64,000 bases of DNA, taken from contig NZ_BAABBA010000001.1 of assembly GCF_039537705.1 (NCBI RefSeq), positions 248,001 to 312,000 of the forward strand, read 5' to 3'. Source of the stretch: Georgenia daeguensis (GTDB taxonomy: Bacteria; Actinomycetota; Actinomycetes; Actinomycetales; Actinomycetaceae). This document shows, one piece after another, positions 33,834-40,721 of the stretch. Numbering within the stretch: position 1 is the stretch's first letter; the number at the start of each line of letters is the position of its first letter. The position numbers and the translations under genes are program-made. The notes under the pieces were generated by a model. That model worked only from the letters and a program-made list of their open reading frames with translations. It was not told where the DNA came from and ran no database searches.

Positions 33834-35603
33834 ATGTCAGCGGCCACGTCTATGTTCGAACACATGATCGAAGATGATTCGGTGGCTGGCGGGACTGGCC
33901 AGGAGGACGACGTAGGTCCAGGCCCGGAGCGGTGCCTGTGGTGTCGGCTGGGTGCCGGGTGCGGTCGGCACGGAAGCGTCGGTGCGGCGGCCGAGGGGCC
34001 TGTCGGCGCGGCGTTGTCCCGGGAGGAGGAGACTGCGGGGCTGCTCGGCGGGGCTTTGCCGGACGGTGAGCTGATGGAGCTGCTGCTGTCGGTGGACCCC
34101 GGAGAGGTCGATGACTACGCCGCGGTAGAGGTCGTCGCCGCATTCAAGCGGGTCGAGGCGGCCGCGGCGGCGGGCGCGGCGCGAGCAGCTGCCGCGCTGG
34201 CCGGGCGCGACTCGATGCACGGCCGCCTCGTGACTCGTCGTTCGGTGAAGGAGCTCGACTTCGCGGCGGACGAGCTCGCGATGCGGCTCGGGGTGACGCG
34301 CGCCGAGGCGGCCAAGCTGGTTGACCTGGGGGAGGCGTTCACCGGGGTGCTGGCCCCGACAGGCGAGGCGCTGGCGGCCGGCCAGATCGATGCGCGCAAG
34401 GCCGCGATGATCGTCACTGCGCTGTCGGGTCAGCCCGGTCCGGTGGCGTGGGGAGTGCAGGACGCGGTGCTGCCGGGGGCGCCGCGGCGCACACATCCGC
34501 AGCTGCAGCGCGACATCAACGCCGCGCTGGTCCAGGCGTCGCCGCAGGATGCGCGCGACCGGGAGCGGCGGGCGGCGGTGAAGCGGCACGTGACGCACCT
34601 GCAGCCGGGGGTGGACGGGACGGCCTCGGTCCACGTTGTCGGGCCGGCACACGAGCTCGTGGTCCTGGACGCGACCCTGCAGGCCGCTGCGGTGGCGGGG
34701 CGCGCCGCCGGCGACGCGCGATCCGCGGACCAGCTACGGTTCGACGCCCTGATCGCGATGTCGGCCGCGACGCTGGCGGCAGGACGGATCGGCCCGGCGC
34801 CTGGCCCCTCGGGGCCGACGGGCACCTTTGCCCTGTCCGACCGGGTCAAGATCAACGTCACCGTCCCGCTCGCTGTGGCACTCCCGGCGGACGTTGACCC
34901 CGAGGCAGCGCGGACGGGCTGCTGCGGGGCCTCCCTCGTGGCGGTCGGCGCTGACCGGCACGGCACCAGCGGCACCGCTGGCGTCGGGGAGGCTGGGGCC
35001 CGGGGCCAGGGTGGTGCCGGTGGGCTGGGCGGAGTCGGCGGGCTGGGCGGCGCCGGCGGGTTGGGCGAGGACGGGGGCTCGTGCGGAGCCCCGGTCCGAG
35101 CGCCGCACCCGATGGACACCTTCGGTGACGAGCCGGACGAACCGGTGGCGTACATCGACGGCGTCGGTCCGGTCACCCCGGAGGTCGCCCGCGCACTCGC
35201 AGCGGGCGGGACCTGGCGGCGGATCGTCGTCGACCCGTTCACGGATACGGTGCTGGACGTGGGGCGGACCGTCTACCGGCCCCCGGCAGATCTGGCCCGC
35301 CTGGTGCGCGAACGAGACGGCACCTGCGTGGCGCCCGGGTGCTCAGTTCCCGCCCGGTCCTGCCAGCTGGACCACACGCTGTCCTGGCTCAACGGCGGCC
35401 CCACCGCGGCGTGGAACCTGGCGTCCATGTGCGAGCGGGATCACTCAGGGAAGTCCAGCGGGGCTTTTCGGGTCGAGCAGCCCGCCCCCGGCGAGCTGAT
35501 CTGGACCACCCCCAGCGGGCATCGGTACCGCCGGACTCCTGACGGGCGAGTGACTGCCCTGCCTCGAGAGGGATGGGAGTGCGCCGACGAACCGCCGTTC
35601 TGA
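33834..35603 (+). CDS. DUF222 and HNH endonuclease domain protein (13E12 repeat family)
   Basis: About 589 residues. The DUF222 domain occupies roughly residues 80-400. A Gly-rich linker with GGLGGVGGLGGAGGLG repeats follows at about 380-410. The C-terminal HNH nuclease has Cys498/Cys503, Asp513-His514 in QLDHTLSW, Asn528 in NLAS, then Cys533 and His537 in CERDHSGK, all metal and catalytic positions present. Multi-copy family in actinomycetes with suspected mobile or DNA-modifying behaviour, function unproven. The ATG 33834 was chosen from a GGGAGG upstream; 33852 (MFEHMI) is an alternative. The start of the gene is somewhat less GC-rich than its neighbours. Confidence 0.85.
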   Translation: MSAATSMFEHMIEDDSVAGGTGQEDDVGPGPERCLWCRLGAGCGRHGSVGAAAEGPVGAALSREEETAGLLGGALPDGELMELLLSVDPGEVDDYAAVEVVAAFKRVEAAAAAGAARAAAALAGRDSMHGRLVTRRSVKELDFAADELAMRLGVTRAEAAKLVDLGEAFTGVLAPTGEALAAGQIDARKAAMIVTALSGQPGPVAWGVQDAVLPGAPRRTHPQLQRDINAALVQASPQDARDRERRAAVKRHVTHLQPGVDGTASVHVVGPAHELVVLDATLQAAAVAGRAAGDARSADQLRFDALIAMSAATLAAGRIGPAPGPSGPTGTFALSDRVKINVTVPLAVALPADVDPEAARTGCCGASLVAVGADRHGTSGTAGVGEAGARGQGGAGGLGGVGGLGGAGGLGEDGGSCGAPVRAPHPMDTFGDEPDEPVAYIDGVGPVTPEVARALAAGGTWRRIVVDPFTDTVLDVGRTVYRPPADLARLVRERDGTCVAPGCSVPARSCQLDHTLSWLNGGPTAAWNLASMCERDHSGKSSGAFRVEQPAPGELIWTTPSGHRYRRTPDGRVTALPREGWECADEPPF

Positions 35604-35651
35604 CCGATCCCGGTGCTGGCCCGGCTCTTCGGCGCCGTTAGGCTGGCGGCC

Positions 35652-36227
35652 GTGAGCACCCCCAACGACACCCCGCGCGCCCACCTGGCGCAGCTGGTCC
35701 GCGAGCTGGCCGTCGTCCGCGGCGAGGTGACGCTCGCCTCCGGCCTGACCTCCGACTTCTACGTGGACATGCGCCGCGCGACCCTGCACCACGCGGCCGC
35801 TCCGCTGATCGGGCACGTGATGCTGGACATGCTCGAGGAGGCCGGCTTCGGTGCCGGTGAGATCGACGCCGTCGGCGGGTTGACCATGGGGGCGGACCCT
35901 GTGGCGACGGCGATCCTCCACGCCGCCGCGTCGCGCGGCCTGGACGTCGACGCCTTCGTCGTGCGCAAGGAGGCCAAGGGCCACGGCATGCGCCGGCGGG
36001 TCGAGGGGCCCGACGTCGCAGGCCGACGGGTCGTCGTGCTCGAGGACACCTCCACCACCGGAGGCAGCCCGCTGACGGCCATCGAGGCGCTGCGCGAGGC
36101 GGGCGCGGAGGTCGCGGCCGTCGCGGTCGTCGTCGACCGTGACACCGGCGCGCGCGAGGCCATCGAGTCCGCGGCAGGCGTGCCCTACCTGGCCGCCCTC
36201 GGGCTCGCCGACCTCGGCCTGGACTGA
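35652..36227 (+). CDS. pyrE: Orotate phosphoribosyltransferase
   Basis: A 191-residue enzyme of pyrimidine synthesis that joins orotate to PRPP to form OMP. Segments: TLASGLTSDFYVDMRRATLH at the N-terminus, GGLTMGADPVATAIL, RKEAKGHGMRR (active-site Lys/His loop) and the PRPP-binding motif VVVLEDTSTTGGSP. The GTG at 35652 gives the usual length; the upstream ATG in the same frame would add 13 residues without similarity. Isolated from other pyr genes. Confidence 0.93.
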   Translation: MSTPNDTPRAHLAQLVRELAVVRGEVTLASGLTSDFYVDMRRATLHHAAAPLIGHVMLDMLEEAGFGAGEIDAVGGLTMGADPVATAILHAAASRGLDVDAFVVRKEAKGHGMRRRVEGPDVAGRRVVVLEDTSTTGGSPLTAIEALREAGAEVAAVAVVVDRDTGAREAIESAAGVPYLAALGLADLGLD

Positions 36228-36290
36228 CGCGGGGCGGCACGCCACGGCGAGCCCAGGTCCCGGCACGCCTGGCGCTCGGCGCACTGGGCC

Positions 36291-36386
36291 GCGCCGGGCC
36301 GCGCCGGGCCGCGCCGGGCCGCGTTGTGCTGGCGGGCTGGGCCGCGTTGTGCCGGCGGGCTGGGCCGCGTTGTGCCGACGGGCTGG
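36291..36386. repeat. Two adjacent tandem repeats (10-bp and 23-bp units)
   Basis: GCGCCGGGCC occurs three times at 36291-36320, then a 23-bp unit beginning GCCGCGTTGTGC occurs three times (36318-36340, 36341-36363, 36364-36386) with one or two changes. It fills the gap between the convergent pyrE and HAD genes. Confidence 0.85.
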
Positions 36387-36402
36387 GTCGCGCGGTCCCG
36401 TG

Positions 36403-37176
36403 TCAGACGAGGTCGACCAGGTCCGCGATGGACGCTCGCACCTCGCTGGGACGGAAGGGGTACTTCTCGACGTCGGACTCCGTCGTCGAGCCGGTCAGCA
36501 CGAGGTAGGTGCGCAGCCCGGCCTCCATGCCGGCCAGGATGTCGGTGTCCATGCGGTCCCCGACCATCGCCGTGTTCTCCGAGTGGGCGTCGATGCGGTT
36601 GAGGGCGGCCCGGATCATCACCGGGTTCGGCTTCCCGATGAAGTAAGGATTGCGCCCGGTCGCCTTGGTGATCATGGCGGCGACGGCGCCCGTCGCCGGG
36701 AGCGGCCCCTCGCTGGAGGGGCCGGTCGGGTCGGGGTTCGTCGCGATGAAGCGCGCACCGTCGCGGATCAGCCGGATGGCCCGGGTTATCGCGGAGAAGG
36801 AGTAGGTACGGGTCTCGCCGAGAATCACGTAGTCGGGGTTCGTGTCGGTGAGGATGTAGCCGCTCTCGTGCAGCGCCGTCGTCAGGCCGGCCTCGCCGAT
36901 CACGTAGGCCCGTCCGCCCGGCATCTGCTGGGACACGAACGTCGCCGTGGCGAGCGCCGACGTCCAGATGCGCTCCTCCGGGACGCTGAAGCCGGAGGCT
37001 GCGAGGCGGGCCGAGAGGTCCCGCGGGGTGAAGATCGAGTTGTTGGTCAGCACCAGGTACGGACGCTCGAGCTCGGTGAGCCGCGCGATGAAGTCGGCGG
37101 CACCGGGCAGCGCCAGCCCCTCGTGGACGAGCACCCCGTCCATGTCCGTCAACCAGTTCTCGATCTGCCCGCTCAT
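36403..37176 (-). CDS. HAD-IIA family phosphatase (NagD-like)
   Basis: A 257-residue haloacid-dehalogenase-type phosphatase. Motif I DMDGVLVHEG (nucleophile Asp11, acid/base Asp13), motif II VLTNNS, type IIA cap containing YVIGEAGLTTALHESGY, motif III Lys in IGKPNPVMIR and motif IV GDRMDTDILAGMEAG. The cap places it with NagD/PNPase-type enzymes that dephosphorylate nucleotides or sugar phosphates. A long open frame on the same strand in another register is a shadow. Confidence 0.88.
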   Translation of the reverse strand: MSGQIENWLTDMDGVLVHEGLALPGAADFIARLTELERPYLVLTNNSIFTPRDLSARLAASGFSVPEERIWTSALATATFVSQQMPGGRAYVIGEAGLTTALHESGYILTDTNPDYVILGETRTYSFSAITRAIRLIRDGARFIATNPDPTGPSSEGPLPATGAVAAMITKATGRNPYFIGKPNPVMIRAALNRIDAHSENTAMVGDRMDTDILAGMEAGLRTYLVLTGSTTESDVEKYPFRPSEVRASIADLVDLV

Positions 37177-37401
37177 CGCATCTCCCGGTCCGCTCGGTCC
37201 GGGCGTCGCACCCGGGCCTTCCAGGGCCTGACCTTACCGAGCGTGGCTGGAACGGCCCCAGGGCGGTCGGCGGCGCCTGCACGGCCGAAGACGGAGCCGC
37301 GCGTCAACTGATGCAACCGTGGCAGCTGCGGAACGAAGCCGATTTCCCCGCAGGAAGAGTTCACGTCGCGCTACCGTTCACCGGACCGCCGAGGGAGGAA
37401 A

Positions 37402-38247
37402 ATGATGAGTGGTGCCGGAACGCCGGACCCGACGGCGCAGCCGCCGTCCGGCTACGGGGCCTACGTGCCCGGTCGCAGCGGCCGGCCCGCGGGGGAGCAC
37501 GGCCCGGCGGCGTCGTACGACCCCGTCGGCCCACTCGCGGGGGAGTCCTACGGGTACGCCGCGCAGCAGCACCACTACGGCTACGCCGGGCAGCAGTTCC
37601 CCGGCGCCGGTCCGTTCGCGGGTTCCGGCCGTGCCCAGCAGGTGACGCAGCTGCGGCGCGGACCGGACGGCACAGCGGTGCTCCGGCCGAGCCGGAGCCA
37701 GCTGTGGCGCTCGGCCGGTGCCATCTCGCCGGTCTTCCTGGCCGCGGCCGCGTTCTCGGTCCTGCGCCGGGGACTGCCCGGCCTGGCGGTCGTGGGCGTC
37801 CTGCTGGCGCTGTGCGCGCTGGTCCTGGCACTGCACCTGCGCCGGTCGAGGATCGTGGTCACCCCGCTTCGCCTGGAACGCACTCGCCTCCTCGGCAGAA
37901 CTTCCTTCGCCCTCGCGGACGTGGGGCAGGTGCTGCTGTTCCCGTTCCGGCCGGTCGGCGGCGCGGACCGCGGCACCTACCTCACCACGCTGGTGCGCGA
38001 CCGCGCCGGCCGCCGGCTCCTGCTGGTCCGCTCGGACATTTGGGACCCGCAGGACGTGGCGGCGCTCGCCGGCTCGCTCGGCATCACCCCCACCCGCACT
38101 GAGCGCCCGCTCTCGCCCCGCGAGGTCGAGGCTGCCTTCCCCGGCACGATCCCGTTCGCCCAGCGGCACCCGATGCCGGTCGCCCTTCTCATCACGGCCG
38201 CGGTGGTGGTCGTGGCGGGCGTCGCCGTCGTCCTCATGAACCAGTGA
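37402..38247 (+). CDS. Membrane protein with PH-like domain, unknown function
   Basis: A 281-residue protein. Residues 1-95 are disordered and Gly/Tyr/Gln/Pro-rich (YGYAAQQHHYGYAGQQ). Two hydrophobic segments follow (AGAISPVFLAAAAF and LPGLAVVGVLLALCALVLAL). Then comes a basic beta-rich stretch RSRIVVTPLRLERTRLLGRT, as in bacterial PH-like domains, and a C-terminal helix PVALLITAAVVVVAGVAVVL. GGGAGG precedes two adjacent ATG codons (37402, 37405). Family not firmly recognised. Its stop overlaps the GTG of the methyltransferase gene. Confidence 0.7.
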   Translation: MMSGAGTPDPTAQPPSGYGAYVPGRSGRPAGEHGPAASYDPVGPLAGESYGYAAQQHHYGYAGQQFPGAGPFAGSGRAQQVTQLRRGPDGTAVLRPSRSQLWRSAGAISPVFLAAAAFSVLRRGLPGLAVVGVLLALCALVLALHLRRSRIVVTPLRLERTRLLGRTSFALADVGQVLLFPFRPVGGADRGTYLTTLVRDRAGRRLLLVRSDIWDPQDVAALAGSLGITPTRTERPLSPREVEAAFPGTIPFAQRHPMPVALLITAAVVVVAGVAVVLMNQ

Positions 38248-38266
38248 CAGCTCATGAACCAGTGAC
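38233..38266. repeat. 18-bp tandem duplication spanning a stop/start junction
   Basis: CTCATGAACCAGTGAC occurs at 38233-38248 and again at 38251-38266 (period 18). Each copy includes GTGA, the stop of one gene and start of the next, so the methyltransferase has two in-frame GTG starts six codons apart. Confidence 0.9.
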
Positions 38267-38936
38267 GGCCGCCAAGGCCGACGGGACGAGCGCCGACGGA
38301 GTGGGGGAGGTCGGCGTCGGGCCGTGGCCCGGAGGCCCGGACGCCTGGCCCGACGACCCGCGTTACGACCCCGAGCTCCTGCGCGACGGCGACCGCCGTA
38401 ACGTGGTCGACCGCTACCGGTACTGGACCGTCGAGGCGATCGTCGCGGACATCGACACCCGGCGGCACCCGTTGCACGTCGCGATCGAGAACTTCGCGCA
38501 CGACATGAACATCGGCTCCGTGGTGCGCACGGCCAACGCCTTCGCCGTCGCCGAGGTGCACATCGTCGGGCGGCGCCGCTGGAACCGGCGCGGCGCCATG
38601 GTCACCGACCGGTACCAGCATCTGCGCCACCACGGCGACGTCGCCGCCCTGCTCGCCTGGGCCGCCGAGCGCGGGCTGCCGGTGCTCGGCATCGACAACG
38701 TTCCCGGCTCCGTGCCGATCGAGGGGCGTGAGCTGCCCCGCGAGGCGCTCATGGTGTTCGGGTCGGAGTCCACCGGGCTGTCCGCCGAGGCGCGGGCCGG
38801 CTGCGAGGCGATCCTCCACATCAGCCAGCACGGCTCCACCCGCTCCATCAACGCCGGCGCGGCGGCCGCCGTCGCCATGCACGCCTGGATGCTCCAGCAC
38901 GCCCGGCCGACCGACTCGGCGGGGAACCCGATCTGA
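38244..38936 (+). CDS. TrmH/SpoU family RNA 2'-O-methyltransferase
   Basis: A 230-residue SPOUT methyltransferase using S-adenosylmethionine to 2'-O-methylate tRNA or rRNA. Motif 1 FAHDMNIGSVVRTANAF (about 90), motif 2 MVFGSESTGLSAEARA and motif 3 ISQHGSTRSINAGAAAAVAM, which form the knotted SAM site. A variable N-terminal extension of about 50 residues precedes it. The GTG at 38244 overlaps the preceding stop; a second GTG at 38262, created by a duplication, is equally possible. The RNA target is unknown. Confidence 0.88.
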   Translation: MTAHEPVTAAKADGTSADGVGEVGVGPWPGGPDAWPDDPRYDPELLRDGDRRNVVDRYRYWTVEAIVADIDTRRHPLHVAIENFAHDMNIGSVVRTANAFAVAEVHIVGRRRWNRRGAMVTDRYQHLRHHGDVAALLAWAAERGLPVLGIDNVPGSVPIEGRELPREALMVFGSESTGLSAEARAGCEAILHISQHGSTRSINAGAAAAVAMHAWMLQHARPTDSAGNPI

Positions 38937-38941
38937 GCCAC

Positions 38942-39017
38942 GGTGTGCGGGCGCTCACCCGGGACGACAGGCTCTCTGAGCCCGTGGTGTGAGGGCGCTC
39001 ACCCGGGACGACAGGCT
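38942..39017. repeat. Direct repeat of 32 bp, two copies 44 bp apart
   Basis: 38942-38973 and 38986-39017 match at 31 of 32 positions (core GCGCTCACCCGGGACGACAG). They lie between the methyltransferase stop and the aldolase start. The segment between them contains GGCTC-TCT-GAGCC, a small hairpin. Could duplicate a promoter or regulator site of fba. Confidence 0.85.
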
Positions 39018-39083
39018 TAGGTAACGGCCGGGGGAGATGGAATGATCGAGCCCGTACCGATTCGTCGAGCACAGGAGACCCAC

Positions 39084-40106
39084 GTGCCCATCGCAACCCC
39101 CGAGTCCTACGCCGAGATGATCGACCGCGCGAAGGCCGGCCGCTTCGCGTACCCCGCCATCAACATCACCTCGTCGCAGACGATCACCGCGGCGCTGCGC
39201 GGCTTCGCCGAGGCCGAGAGCGACGGCATCCTCCAGGTCTCCGTCGGTGGCGGCGAGTACGCCTCCGGCTCCACCGTGAAGGACCGCGTCGCGGGCACGC
39301 GCGCGCTGGCCGCCTACGCCAAGGAGGTCGCGAACGGCTACGGGATCACCGTCGCGCTCCACACCGACCACTGCGTCAAGGAGAACCTCGACTCCTGGGT
39401 GAAGCCGCTCCTCGCCCTGGAGGCCGAGGAGGTCGCCGCCGGCCAGCTCCCCACCTTCCAGTCGCACATGTTCGACGGCTCCACCGTGCCGCTGGACGAG
39501 AACCTCGTCATCGCCGAGGAGCTCCTCGAGCTCTCCCAGAAGGCGCGCACGATCCTCGAGATCGAGATCGGCGTCGTCGGCGGCGAGGAGGACGGCCACG
39601 AGGCCGAGATCAACGAGAAGCTCTACACCACGCCCGAGGACGGCCTCGCCACCGTGCGCGCCCTCGGCACGGGCGAGAAGGGCCGTTACCTCACCGCCCT
39701 GACCTTCGGCAACGTCCACGGCGTCTACAAGCCCGGCGCTGTCAAGCTGCGCCCGGAGCTCCTGGGCCAGATCCAGGAGGTCGTGGGCAAGGAGGTCGGC
39801 AAGGACAGCCCGTTCGACCTCGTCTTCCACGGCGGCTCGGGCTCGACCGCCGAGGAGATCGCTCTCGCCGTCGACAACGGCGTCATCAAGATGAACATCG
39901 ACACCGACACGCAGTACGCCTTCACCCGCCCGGTGGTGGACCACATGTTCAAGAACTACGACGGCGTGCTGAAGATCGACGGCGAGGTCGGCAACAAGAA
40001 GCAGTACGACCCCCGCGCCTGGGGCAAGGCCGCTGAGGCCGGCATGGCCCAGCGCGTCGTCGAGGCGTGCCAGCAGCTGCGCTCGGCCGGCCAGAAGATG
40101 GCCTGA
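39084..40106 (+). CDS. fba: Class II fructose-bisphosphate aldolase
   Basis: A 340-residue zinc aldolase of glycolysis/gluconeogenesis: fructose-1,6-bisphosphate to dihydroxyacetone phosphate and glyceraldehyde-3-phosphate. Zinc ligands: His in ALHTDHCVKE (catalytic Asp beside it), Glu in EIEIGVVGGEEDGHE, His in FGNVHGVYKPG and His in DLVFHGGSGST. NGVIKMNIDTDTQYAF binds phosphate. The GTG (39084) gives the usual VPIATPESYAEM start and has AGGAGA at good spacing; the ATG at 39042 adds 14 residues without similarity. Confidence 0.94.
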   Translation: MPIATPESYAEMIDRAKAGRFAYPAINITSSQTITAALRGFAEAESDGILQVSVGGGEYASGSTVKDRVAGTRALAAYAKEVANGYGITVALHTDHCVKENLDSWVKPLLALEAEEVAAGQLPTFQSHMFDGSTVPLDENLVIAEELLELSQKARTILEIEIGVVGGEEDGHEAEINEKLYTTPEDGLATVRALGTGEKGRYLTALTFGNVHGVYKPGAVKLRPELLGQIQEVVGKEVGKDSPFDLVFHGGSGSTAEEIALAVDNGVIKMNIDTDTQYAFTRPVVDHMFKNYDGVLKIDGEVGNKKQYDPRAWGKAAEAGMAQRVVEACQQLRSAGQKMA

Positions 40107-40124
40107 CGCCAGAGGCGAAGGGCG

Positions 40125-40157
40125 AGGGCCCGGCATCCCGCGAGGGAGCCGGGCCCT
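40125..40157. terminator. Terminator between fba and a STAS gene
   Basis: AGGGCCCGGC (40125-40134) and GCCGGGCCCT (40148-40157) form a perfect 10-bp stem with a 13-nt loop, 19 nt after the fba stop. Genes converge here. Confidence 0.7.
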
Positions 40158-40215
40158 TCGCTCACCTCCGCGGGAGGAGAGCCGTCACGGCCGCGCGACG
40201 ACGGCGGGGCGCAGG

Positions 40216-40632
40216 TCAGGCGGCCGGGTCGGGCTCCGGGGTCGACTCGGCCGGGAAGCCGGGGTCGGCGTCGAGCACGTCGACGACCTCGCCGATACGG
40301 GTGACCTCGAGGAGGAACCGCACGACGTCGGGCGGCTGGATGAGCGTCAGGCGCCCGGGCGTGCGGTGGGCGAGGCGGGCCAGCATCGAGACCCCGGAGG
40401 AGTCCATGAACGTGACGTGGCGCGCGTCGATCTCGACGGGCAGGCCGACCCGCTCCGCGTCGGTCACCGCCTCCGACAGGTCCGCGCCGAGGGTGGCGTC
40501 GACCTCGCCCGAGAGGACGAGTCGTGTCCGTTCCCGTGAGACCATCACGTGGACCGACCCGGTCTCGGACGTCACCGGGGTGGTGCCGGCACCCTTCTCC
40601 GGGCGGGGTGGTTCCTGCGTCACCTCGTGCAC
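40216..40632 (-). CDS. STAS-domain anti-anti-sigma factor
   Basis: A 138-residue protein with the SpoIIAA/RsbV-type STAS fold at about 25-115. It shows ERTRLVLSGEVDATLG and the phosphorylation loop VTFMDSSGVSMLARL, Ser in the D-S-S-G motif. These proteins bind an anti-sigma kinase when unphosphorylated, releasing a sigma factor. A short acidic C-tail is Pro-rich. Divergent from the PAS-GAF-phosphatase gene, with 89 bp between the starts. A close relative of the third STAS protein in the window. Confidence 0.85.
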   Translation of the reverse strand: MHEVTQEPPRPEKGAGTTPVTSETGSVHVMVSRERTRLVLSGEVDATLGADLSEAVTDAERVGLPVEIDARHVTFMDSSGVSMLARLAHRTPGRLTLIQPPDVVRFLLEVTRIGEVVDVLDADPGFPAESTPEPDPAA

Positions 40633-40721
40633 CGCTCATCCTCTCGCCGCATGACGGTCAACATGTGCGTCCCGCCGGTTCGCGGGGCATCGTAGGGAAC
40701 GCTAGACGATCGGAGACGCTG

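Noticed and set aside
33834..35603. Insertion sequence or homing element boundaries around the DUF222/HNH gene
   Set aside because: I see no terminal inverted repeat or target duplication flanking it in the window.
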